NCBI GenBank assembly: GCA_902596365.1
Contig: CACJTT010000001.1
Span: forward strand, 1 to 64,000
Reading direction: 5' to 3'
Source: an uncultured Alphaproteobacteria bacterium
GTDB taxonomy: Bacteria; Pseudomonadota; Alphaproteobacteria; HIMB59; GCA-002718135
Length of the DNA: 64,000 nucleotides
Made by a program: the position numbers and the translations under genes. Under the pieces are notes generated by a model. That model did no database searches. It saw nothing but the letters and a program-made list of their open reading frames with translations, and was not told the DNA's origin. Below, piece after piece: positions 24,576 to 32,388 of the stretch (within the stretch, counting starts at the first letter, position 1; the number at the start of each line of letters is the position of its first letter).

Positions 24576-25517
24576 ATGAGACATAAAATTGCAATTCAAA
24601 TGGATGACATAAGAGCCATTGACTTCACTTATGACTCTTCTTTAATGATTGGCTTAGAAGGTCAAAAAAGAAATTTTGAAATATTTTATTATCAACCAAA
24701 TGATTTGTTTCTTGATGAGGGGGTAGTAAAAGCCAACGGTTTTTTTGTAGAACTTCATGATCAAGAAAAAAATTATTTTAAGTTCTTATCTGATAAAACA
24801 GAAATTAGACTGGAAGAATTTAAATTTGTTTTTTTAAGACAAGATCCTCCTTTTAATATGCATTATATTACTTCAACTTACTTGTTGGATTGTTTACCAA
24901 AAAATACAATCGTTATAAATAATCCCACATCAGTTAGAAATTGTGCTGAAAAAATTATGCCATTTAAATTTAAAGAATTTATGCCACCAACTTTAATTTC
25001 TCAAAGAGTTGATGACATAAAAAGTTTTTTAACTATTCATAAGGATATTATCACGAAACCTTTGTACGGTAATGGTGGTGAAGGAATACACAGAAGTAAA
25101 GAGGGGCATTTAGAGGGACTTGATACACATAGACAATATTTTGAGATACCAATTATGGCTCAAAAATATATTCCTGAAATTAGTGAGGGTGATAGAAGAA
25201 TAATCTTAGTTGATGGAGAATATGTAGGCTCCGTTGCAAGAATTCCTTCTCCAGGAAGTATTAAAGCCAACTTTCATGCTGGTGGTTCAGCTAAAAAAAC
25301 AAGTTTAGTATTTAGAGATCAGCAAATTATTGAAACACTTGGAAAAGAATTTAAAAAATTAGACCTTTTTTTTGTTGGAATTGATATTATAGGTAATTAT
25401 CTTACAGAAATTAACGTTACATCGCCTACAGGAATTAAACAAATTAATGCTCTTAATAATGTTTCTATTGAAAAAATATTTTGGGATAAGCTTGAAGCAA
25501 AATATGATATAGTTTAA
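24576..25517 (+). CDS. gshB: Glutathione synthetase
   Basis: ATP-grasp enzyme joining gamma-glutamylcysteine and glycine, 313 aa. The N-terminal substrate domain has the RQDPPFNMHYITSTYLLD motif. The ATP-grasp part shows TKPLYGNGGEGI near residue 160 and the metal/ATP loop VGIDIIGNYLTEINVTSPTG near the C terminus. It abuts gshA. Confidence 0.96.
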   Translation: MRHKIAIQMDDIRAIDFTYDSSLMIGLEGQKRNFEIFYYQPNDLFLDEGVVKANGFFVELHDQEKNYFKFLSDKTEIRLEEFKFVFLRQDPPFNMHYITSTYLLDCLPKNTIVINNPTSVRNCAEKIMPFKFKEFMPPTLISQRVDDIKSFLTIHKDIITKPLYGNGGEGIHRSKEGHLEGLDTHRQYFEIPIMAQKYIPEISEGDRRIILVDGEYVGSVARIPSPGSIKANFHAGGSAKKTSLVFRDQQIIETLGKEFKKLDLFFVGIDIIGNYLTEINVTSPTGIKQINALNNVSIEKIFWDKLEAKYDIV

Positions 25518-25532
25518 TAATAAAATATATAT

Positions 25533-26186
25533 ATGAATAAAAGCTTAATATTAAATAAAATTTCATTATCGTATTATAATGATAAACTAACAAAGAATTT
25601 AATAGTTATAATTCTTGGATCTTTGGTATTAGCTTTATCGGCAAGAATAAAAATTGATATTGGACCTGTTCCTGTTACTCTTCAAACTTTAGTATTACTT
25701 GTGTTTTCAATGTCAGTTGGTTGGAAACTATCTGTATCAACCTTTTTGACTTACTTGTTTTATGGATCTTTAGGCCTTCCATTTTTTGCTAACCCTCCTT
25801 ATGGAGGTTTGTTATACTTAACAGGCCCTTCAGGTGGATATTTATTTGGAATGTTGGTTGCTAGTTTTGTGATGGGATATTTAGCTGAAAAAAATTTTGA
25901 AAAAAATTATTTTAAATCTTTAACAGCGATTTTTTTTGGAACATTTATAATTTTCTTTTTCGGTTTAATTTGGTTAACTTACTGGCTATCCATTCAACCA
26001 GAAGGAACAATAAATTTTTTGTGTAATAGAGAAAGTATTGAATGCAGTTTTTCTAATTGGAATATTTCTCAAAGTTTTAATTTAGCTTTAATTTTAGGAC
26101 TATTTAAATTCATAATTACAGAACCAATTAAAATTGCTCTTGCTGCTTTAATTACTCCATTAATTTGGTCATATTTAAAAAAATAA
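25533..26186 (+). CDS. bioY: Biotin transporter BioY
   Basis: Substrate-binding S component of an ECF-type biotin importer, or a stand-alone biotin carrier, in the inner membrane; 217 aa with about six hydrophobic segments. Typical elements are IDIGPVPVTLQTLVLLVFS and the GGLLYLTGPSGGYLFGML stretch that forms part of the biotin pocket. A longer loop (about 25 residues with two cysteines) precedes the last helices. No bioM/bioN genes are nearby. It suggests the organism relies on imported biotin, but synthesis genes elsewhere cannot be excluded. Confidence 0.92.
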   Translation: MNKSLILNKISLSYYNDKLTKNLIVIILGSLVLALSARIKIDIGPVPVTLQTLVLLVFSMSVGWKLSVSTFLTYLFYGSLGLPFFANPPYGGLLYLTGPSGGYLFGMLVASFVMGYLAEKNFEKNYFKSLTAIFFGTFIIFFFGLIWLTYWLSIQPEGTINFLCNRESIECSFSNWNISQSFNLALILGLFKFIITEPIKIALAALITPLIWSYLKK

Positions 26187-26194
26187 AAATTTAA

Positions 26195-27085
26195 ATGAAA
26201 ATAGGAATTGATCTCGGTGGGACGAAGACCGAAGGTATTTTAATTGATGATTCAGGAAAAGAACTTTCAAGAACTAGAATTAAAACTGAAAAAAATTATG
26301 ATGGAACAATAAAGGGTATAATTTCAATAGTTAAAAAATTTGAAAATGATTTTGGCAATTCTAAATCTGTTGGTATTGGAATGCCAGGAGCAGTATCTAC
26401 AGACTCAGCTTTAGTAAAAAATGCTAACTCTATATGGTTAAATGGCAAACCATTTAAAACAGATCTAGAAAAAGAACTTAATAAAAATATTAACTTAGAA
26501 AATGATGCCAACTGTTTCACTTTATCAGAAGCAGTTGATGGAGCGGGGAAAGGTCATGCAGTGGTATTTGGTGTGATAATTGGCACTGGCACTGGTGGTG
26601 GAATTTCTATAAACCAAAAAGTTCTTACTGGTAAAAATAATATTGCTGGAGAGTGGGGACATATAAGTTTACCTAATAGGTCTGATGATGAAAAAAAATT
26701 TGTAAAACAATGCTATTGTGAAAAAAGTGGTTGTATGGAAACATATGTTTCCGGTCCTGGTTTTGCAAGCTGTTTCAATCTTAAACATAAAACTAATTAT
26801 GACTCTCACGCCATTTTAGAAGAATTTAGGAGTAATGATCAAAGAGCAATTGAAGCATTAGACATCTATGTTGATCATCTAGCAAGAGGATTATCTTTAG
26901 TTTGCAATATTTTAGACCCAGACATTATTGTTTTAGGTGGTGGAATGTCTAATATCTCTTACATTTACGAGCATATAGATACTTCATTAAAAAAATATAT
27001 TTTTAGTGACACATTTAATACAAAAGTTGTTAAAAATATACACGGCGACTCTGGAGGTGTAAGAGGAGCTGCTTGGCTCTCTTAA
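26195..27085 (+). CDS. ROK-family sugar kinase (fructokinase/NagK-like)
   Basis: Cytosolic hexose kinase of the ROK family, 296 aa. The phosphate loop GIDLGGTKTEGILID is at residues 3-17. The catalytic aspartate lies in LENDANCFTLSEA, GTGTGGGI binds sugar and nucleotide, and the zinc-binding pattern CYCEKSGCMETYVSGPG follows GEWGHISLP. This arrangement matches fructokinase (Mak) and N-acetylglucosamine kinase; the exact sugar cannot be decided. It ends in a TTAA shared with the stop of the opposite aldehyde dehydrogenase gene. Confidence 0.88.
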   Translation: MKIGIDLGGTKTEGILIDDSGKELSRTRIKTEKNYDGTIKGIISIVKKFENDFGNSKSVGIGMPGAVSTDSALVKNANSIWLNGKPFKTDLEKELNKNINLENDANCFTLSEAVDGAGKGHAVVFGVIIGTGTGGGISINQKVLTGKNNIAGEWGHISLPNRSDDEKKFVKQCYCEKSGCMETYVSGPGFASCFNLKHKTNYDSHAILEEFRSNDQRAIEALDIYVDHLARGLSLVCNILDPDIIVLGGGMSNISYIYEHIDTSLKKYIFSDTFNTKVVKNIHGDSGGVRGAAWLS

Positions 27086-28533
27086 ATACCAGCCATAGAA
27101 ATGTATTTAATATTTAAATAATCATCTAAACCATATCGAGAGCCTTCTCTTCCAAGTCCAGATTCTTTAACTCCTCCAAAAGGTATTTCTGCTTTTGTTG
27201 TTAAACCAGTATTTACTCCTACCATTCCGTATTCTAAAGCTTCAGCTACCCTCCAAATTCTTCCAATATCTCTTGAATAAAAATATGAAGCAAGACCATA
27301 AGGAGTATCATTAGCAAGCTTAATTACTTCTTCATCTGTGCTAAACTTATACAAAGGTGCTACTGGGCCAAAAGTTTCTTCATAAGTAATTTTTGCTTCA
27401 GTCGTTACATTAGAGAGAACAGTTGGCTGAAAGAAGTTGCCACCAAGTGGGTGTATATCTCCTCCTACTGCGACTTTTGCCCCTTGATTTACTGCATCTT
27501 TAACTTGATCAAGAACTTTCATTAAAGACAGTTGATCAATAAGTGGGCCAGACACTATTCCTTCTTCTAAACCATTTCCAACTTTTATCTTATTTACTTC
27601 TTGAGTGAATTTATCTAAAAATTCATCATATACTTTTTCATGAACGAAAATTCGATTTGCGCATATGCAAGTTTGACCAGAATTTCTAAACTTACTCTGC
27701 ATTGCCCCAGTTACTGCCTCATCTATATTGGCATCTTCAAAAACTACAAATGGTGCATGACCCCCTAATTCCATTGATACTTTTTTAACAGTAGATGCAC
27801 TTTGTTTTAAAAGAACCTTTCCAACTTCTGTAGAACCAGTAAATGATATTTTTTTAACTATTGGATTTTCAGTTAATTCCTTACCAATTGATGCTGCAGA
27901 TCCAGTTATAATATTAATCACTCCATCAGGGAAACCTGCTTCTTTAGCTAAAACACCAAGAGCAAGTGCTGAATAAGGGGTTTGACTAGCTGGCTTAATA
28001 ACAACAGTACATCCAACAGCAAGTGCAGGAGCACATTTTCTAGTAATCATTGTACTTGGAAAATTCCACGGAGTAATTGCACCTACTACCCCAACAGGTT
28101 GTTTTATAATTACAATTCTTCTATCTGGCATTGGGTCAGGTATGATATCGCCGTATACTCTTTTTCCTTCTTCTGCATAAAAATCAATATATGTAACTCC
28201 CATCAAGATCTCACCTTTTGCTTCAGCTAGAGGCTTACCTTGCTCTAAAGTCATAATTCTAGCCAAGTCATCGACATTTTGCTCAATTAATCTTGCCCAT
28301 TTTTGCAGTATAATTGACCTTTCTTTTGCAGTTTTATCTCTCCAATTAGGAAATGCATCTTGTGCCTCTTTTATTGCTTTAGTAGTTTCAGATGTTGAAC
28401 ATTTAGGAACTTCGCCAATTATTTCGTTGTTAGCAGGATTGTCGATTTTAATTTTTGCACCAGAATCACTATCTATCCATTTACCACCAACAAAACAACT
28501 TTCTTTAAAAAGTGCTTTATTTTTTAGTTCCAT
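27082..28533 (-). CDS. gabD: Succinate/aspartate-semialdehyde-type dehydrogenase (GabD family)
   Basis: NAD(P)-dependent aldehyde dehydrogenase, 483 aa, cytosolic. Catalytic residues are N157 in TPWNFPS, E255 in MELGGHAPF and C289 in FRNSGQTCICANR. These motifs are those of succinate-semialdehyde dehydrogenase GabD. DoeC, the aspartate-semialdehyde dehydrogenase of ectoine breakdown, belongs to the same family, and this gene lies beside an ectoine-type island, so it could serve that step. The choice between the two substrates is inference. It is divergent from the amidinotransferase gene with a 66-bp gap. Confidence 0.88.
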   Translation of the reverse strand: MELKNKALFKESCFVGGKWIDSDSGAKIKIDNPANNEIIGEVPKCSTSETTKAIKEAQDAFPNWRDKTAKERSIILQKWARLIEQNVDDLARIMTLEQGKPLAEAKGEILMGVTYIDFYAEEGKRVYGDIIPDPMPDRRIVIIKQPVGVVGAITPWNFPSTMITRKCAPALAVGCTVVIKPASQTPYSALALGVLAKEAGFPDGVINIITGSAASIGKELTENPIVKKISFTGSTEVGKVLLKQSASTVKKVSMELGGHAPFVVFEDANIDEAVTGAMQSKFRNSGQTCICANRIFVHEKVYDEFLDKFTQEVNKIKVGNGLEEGIVSGPLIDQLSLMKVLDQVKDAVNQGAKVAVGGDIHPLGGNFFQPTVLSNVTTEAKITYEETFGPVAPLYKFSTDEEVIKLANDTPYGLASYFYSRDIGRIWRVAEALEYGMVGVNTGLTTKAEIPFGGVKESGLGREGSRYGLDDYLNIKYISMAGI

Positions 28534-28599
28534 ATTTACTCCTCTTATTTATGCATTTACTAGATTACACTTTTTAACTTTTAATTTATAGAGGTAAAT

Positions 28600-29703
28600 A
28601 TGACAATTGTTAACTCTTGGAATGAATGGGATACATTGAAGCATGTTATTGTAGGTACAGTAGAAAATTCAAATGTACCACCAATGGAACCCGCATTGGA
28701 ACCAAAAATAAGTAAAGATAGTGGTATGGTCGGTTCACATGGTCCAAGAAATCCAGAGTCTATTGATAAAGCAAACATTCAACTTACTAATTTTGTAAAA
28801 ATTTTAGAGTCTCATGAAGTGCAAGTTGATAGACCAATTCCTATAGATTTTACAAAAGCAATCTCTACACCTGATTGGAAAAACGATGGCCAATTTGGAT
28901 CAATGCCACCTAGAGATGTGATCTTAACCGTTGGTAATGAAATGCTAGAAGCGCCAATGTCTTATCGGTGTAGGTGGTTTGAATATCTTGCTTACAGACC
29001 ATTACTTGAAAAATACTATGATGAAGATCCAAATATGCGATGGGAGTCAGCTCCCAAACCACGTCTTACATCTAAAACTTATAAATCAAATTATTTACCT
29101 GAAGGTATAACTGAAGAAGACAGATATAAAAAAATTGAAGACAGAGATATGATTTTAACTGAACAAGAACCTCTTTTTGATGCAGCTGAAATTCTTCGCT
29201 TTGGAAGAGATTTATTTTATCATAATAATTTTACTTCAAATTTAAAGGGTTTGAATTGGTTAAGAAGACATTTTCATAATCATCGAGTTCATCAAATAAA
29301 TTTACCAGGAGAATTAATTCCTACTCATATTGATGCATGTTTTACACCCATTAAACCTGGCGTAATAATTATCAATCCAAATAGAAAAATATCTCAAGAA
29401 CAAAGAAAAATATTTGATGACAATAAATGGGAAATTCATGCTGCGGCACCTTCTGTACATAACACCCCTCCACCAATGTGCTATTCAACAATTTGGTTAT
29501 CAATGAATGTATTAATTTTAAATCCTACAACTATTTGTGTAGAAGCAAGTGAAGAAAAAATGATTAAACAAATGGAAAGCTTTGGTATGAATGTTATCCC
29601 GGTTCCTTTTCGTGATGTCTATGCTTTTGGAGGTAGTCTTCATTGCGCAACTACAGATGTTTACAGAGAAGGTGATTGTGAAGATTACTTTCCAAATCAA
29701 TAA
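28600..29703 (+). CDS. Glycine amidinotransferase-family enzyme
   Basis: 367-aa amidinotransferase of the GATM/StrB fold. The predicted catalytic triad is D194 in EPLFDAAEILR, H243 in PTHIDACFTP and C349 in FGGSLHCATTD, with spacings close to those of human arginine:glycine amidinotransferase. Family members move an amidino group from arginine to an amine such as glycine, forming a guanidino compound and ornithine. The acceptor here is unknown. It is the first gene of the + strand run leading to eutA-eutB-eutC, with eutA starting just after its stop. An amidinotransferase is not part of the described ectoine pathway, so its role is open. Confidence 0.85.
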   Translation: MTIVNSWNEWDTLKHVIVGTVENSNVPPMEPALEPKISKDSGMVGSHGPRNPESIDKANIQLTNFVKILESHEVQVDRPIPIDFTKAISTPDWKNDGQFGSMPPRDVILTVGNEMLEAPMSYRCRWFEYLAYRPLLEKYYDEDPNMRWESAPKPRLTSKTYKSNYLPEGITEEDRYKKIEDRDMILTEQEPLFDAAEILRFGRDLFYHNNFTSNLKGLNWLRRHFHNHRVHQINLPGELIPTHIDACFTPIKPGVIIINPNRKISQEQRKIFDDNKWEIHAAAPSVHNTPPPMCYSTIWLSMNVLILNPTTICVEASEEKMIKQMESFGMNVIPVPFRDVYAFGGSLHCATTDVYREGDCEDYFPNQ

Positions 29704-30455
29704 TGAATAATTTTAAACAAAACGATTTAAAGCCGATTATCCAAAACACAAACAACCCCAGAGTTGGTGTTATTACTCTTTCTACTGATTTTACAATAGA
29801 GCAAGATTTTAGAAAAATATGCCATTCTCTTCCCATAGATATATTTTTTAACAGAATACCTTTTATCAATCCCTTAAATCATGAAAATTATTTGAAAATG
29901 GCAGAACATATACCTGAGGTATCTCAACAAATTTTACCTGGAGAAAAAATTGATGTTATTGCATATGGATGTACTTCTGGGACTATTGCTATCGGAGAAG
30001 AACATATATCAAGTCAGGTTCATAAATCAAAATCTGAAGCAAAAGTTACAACACCTATCACAGCTTCATTAAAGGCATTTAAAAAATTAAATTTAAAAAA
30101 TATAGCAGTGCTAACGCCATATCCTAAAGATGTTAATGTAACAGTTTTTGACTATTTAAGTAAAAGTAACTTAACAATAGATTCTTTTAATTCTTTTAAT
30201 TTAAATTATGACTCTGAGATTGCCCAAGTAAGTTTAGAAAGTTTAAAAGAAAGCATAGCAAAAATAAATTTAGATAATGTTGACGGATTATTTGTTTCTT
30301 GTACTGCTCTTAAAATTGTTGATATCCTTGATGAAGTTGAAAAAAAATTTAACACAACTGTAATTTCTAGCAATCAGGCAATAATATGGGATTGCTTACA
30401 ATTGTTAGATATGAATGTTAAAATCTCAGGATATGGAAAATTATTTAACAGTTAG
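29703..30455 (+). CDS. eutA: Ectoine utilization protein EutA (Asp/Glu racemase fold)
   Basis: 250 aa, racemase/maleate isomerase-like superfamily. The two active-site cysteines of the fold are C90 in AYGCTSGT and C200 in FVSCTAL. RVGVITLSTDFTIEQDF and PVISSNQAIIWD-type segments (here TVISSNQAIIWD) match EutA as I remember it from Sinorhizobium ehu-eut loci. EutA, EutB and EutC are thought to act in the hydroxyectoine branch, though the individual reactions are not firmly settled. It overlaps the amidinotransferase stop by one base and directly abuts eutB. Confidence 0.82.
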   Translation: MNNFKQNDLKPIIQNTNNPRVGVITLSTDFTIEQDFRKICHSLPIDIFFNRIPFINPLNHENYLKMAEHIPEVSQQILPGEKIDVIAYGCTSGTIAIGEEHISSQVHKSKSEAKVTTPITASLKAFKKLNLKNIAVLTPYPKDVNVTVFDYLSKSNLTIDSFNSFNLNYDSEIAQVSLESLKESIAKINLDNVDGLFVSCTALKIVDILDEVEKKFNTTVISSNQAIIWDCLQLLDMNVKISGYGKLFNS

Positions 30456-31406
30456 ATGATTTCATTAGATAAAATTAAAGAGGCACATAAAAAAATTTCA
30501 CCTCATATTAATTATACACCGTTAATTTACTCAGATTTTTTATCTAAAAATAGAACTGTAAAATTAAAATTAGAATCACTGCAAAAAACTGGATCATTTA
30601 AATTAAGAGGGGCACTTAATAAGTTACTATCACTTTCTGATCATGAAAAAAGTAAAGGAGTGATAGCTGTTTCGACAGGTAACCATGGAAAGGGAGTAGC
30701 GTATGCTGCAAGTTTATTAGATGTCAAATCAACTATTTACATGTCTTCTATGGTTCCAGAATACAGAAAATTGGCTATAGAAGCTCTAGGGGCTAATGTA
30801 GAAATAGTAGGTCAAAATAGTGATGAAGCAGATTTATATGCAAGAAACATTTCAGAAAAAGAAAATATAACTCTTATACATCCATTCGATGATGAGGATA
30901 TAATCATAGGTCAGGGAACTACAGGTCTAGAAATGATAAATGATTTTCCTGAAGTTGATACAGTAATTATTCCAACCTCAGGTGGAGGTTTGATTGGTGG
31001 AATTGCACTTGCATTAAAATTACAAAAACCTAGTATAAAAGTAATTGCTGTTTCAATGGAAAGAGGACCCTCAATGTATGAAAGTCTTAAACAAGGAAAG
31101 CCAGTAGATGTAGAGGAATTAGAAACACTTGCTGATTGTTTGGGAGGAAGCATAGGTTTGAATAATAAATTTACGTTTGATATAGCTAAGGAAACAATAG
31201 ATGATTTTGTACTAGTTAATGAAGATAAGATAGCTGAAGGTATAAAATTAAATTTTACTGAACATAGAATAGTATCTGAAGGGGCAGCAGCAACTAGTGT
31301 TATGGTTGCAAAAGATAATTTATCATCTCATCTTGGCAAAAATATTATATGCCTAATTTGTGGAGGTAATATTGAGAAAAATTTATTTAAAAAAATAATT
31401 TCATGA
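30456..31406 (+). CDS. eutB: Threonine dehydratase-like protein EutB
   Basis: Fold-type II PLP enzyme, 316 aa. The PLP lysine is K49 in QKTGSFKLRGAL. The phosphate-binding SGGGLIGGIALAL and the cofactor-side STGNHGKGVAYAA are typical of threonine/serine dehydratases and of EutB. In eut operons it is proposed to eliminate or dehydrate a hydroxylated intermediate from hydroxyectoine. It is too short to carry an ACT regulatory domain, so it is a catabolic form. Its stop overlaps the eutC start (ATGA). Confidence 0.85.
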   Translation: MISLDKIKEAHKKISPHINYTPLIYSDFLSKNRTVKLKLESLQKTGSFKLRGALNKLLSLSDHEKSKGVIAVSTGNHGKGVAYAASLLDVKSTIYMSSMVPEYRKLAIEALGANVEIVGQNSDEADLYARNISEKENITLIHPFDDEDIIIGQGTTGLEMINDFPEVDTVIIPTSGGGLIGGIALALKLQKPSIKVIAVSMERGPSMYESLKQGKPVDVEELETLADCLGGSIGLNNKFTFDIAKETIDDFVLVNEDKIAEGIKLNFTEHRIVSEGAAATSVMVAKDNLSSHLGKNIICLICGGNIEKNLFKKIIS

Positions 31407-32386
31407 CATTAGTATTAAATTCTAGTGAAATAAAAAAATGTGTTCAGTTAAATGGGCAACTTATTCCTATAATTGAAGACGCTTTTAAAAGTTTAGCTTT
31501 GGGAAAAACAACGATGCCTCCAATCCTTCGTCTTGATATCGAAAAATATCATGGAGAATCTGATGTTAAGGCCGCTTATATAGATGGACTAGATAGTTAT
31601 GCTATTAAGGTTGCATCAGGTTTTTTTAATAATCCAAATCTAGGTCTTCCATCTAGTAATGGTTTAATGATTTTATTAGACTCAAAAACTGGAATGTTAA
31701 AATCTGTGTTGTTGGATAAAGGATATTTAACGGATGTAAGAACAGCTATAGCAGGTGCAATCGCAGCAAAACATTTATCAAATCCAGAATCATCAAATGT
31801 AGGAATTATTGGAGCAGGTATTCAGGCAAAGATGCAGTTAGAGGCTTTATTATTAGTTAGAAATATTAAGACAGCTTATATTTGGTCGAGAGATTCTAAA
31901 AAAACAAATACATTTGTTAAAAATATTAAAGATAAAATAAATATCAAAATTATTGCATGCGAATCTCCTGAACAAACTGTTAATTTATCTGAAATTCTCA
32001 TAACTTGTACGCCCAGTAAATCACCTATTATTAAATCAGAATGGTTGAAAAAAGGTTTGCATATTACTGCAATGGGATCAGATGCTGAGATGAAAAATGA
32101 ATTGGATCCCAAAATTATTAAAGATTGTGATTATTATATTCCTGATAGCCAATCTCAAACTTCTATTTTAGGAGAATTAAATCATGCAATTAAAGCAGGT
32201 TTAGTAAGTGCAGAAAAAAAATATAATGAACTTGGGTCAGTAATTATTAATTCAAATTTAGGCAGAAGCAATATTAATGATGTGACAGTTGCTGACTTAA
32301 CTGGAACTGGAGTTCAGGACACAGCAATAGCAAGGCATACATATAAAATATCAGCAGATAAAGGTTTTGGAATAATGATAGAGTAA
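31403..32386 (+). CDS. eutC: Ornithine cyclodeaminase/mu-crystallin-family protein EutC
   Basis: 327 aa, NAD(P)-dependent. The Rossmann motif VGIIGAGIQAKMQLEAL begins near residue 133. LDKGYLTDVRTAIAGAIAAK and the C-terminal DVTVADLTGTGVQDTAIA are family features. Its place after eutA and eutB identifies it as EutC. Close relatives act as ketimine (pyrroline-2-carboxylate) reductases or alanine dehydrogenases, so an imine-reducing role is also possible. The molybdoenzyme gene starts 2 nt downstream. Confidence 0.85.
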   Translation: MTLVLNSSEIKKCVQLNGQLIPIIEDAFKSLALGKTTMPPILRLDIEKYHGESDVKAAYIDGLDSYAIKVASGFFNNPNLGLPSSNGLMILLDSKTGMLKSVLLDKGYLTDVRTAIAGAIAAKHLSNPESSNVGIIGAGIQAKMQLEALLLVRNIKTAYIWSRDSKKTNTFVKNIKDKINIKIIACESPEQTVNLSEILITCTPSKSPIIKSEWLKKGLHITAMGSDAEMKNELDPKIIKDCDYYIPDSQSQTSILGELNHAIKAGLVSAEKKYNELGSVIINSNLGRSNINDVTVADLTGTGVQDTAIARHTYKISADKGFGIMIE

Positions 32387-32388
32387 TA

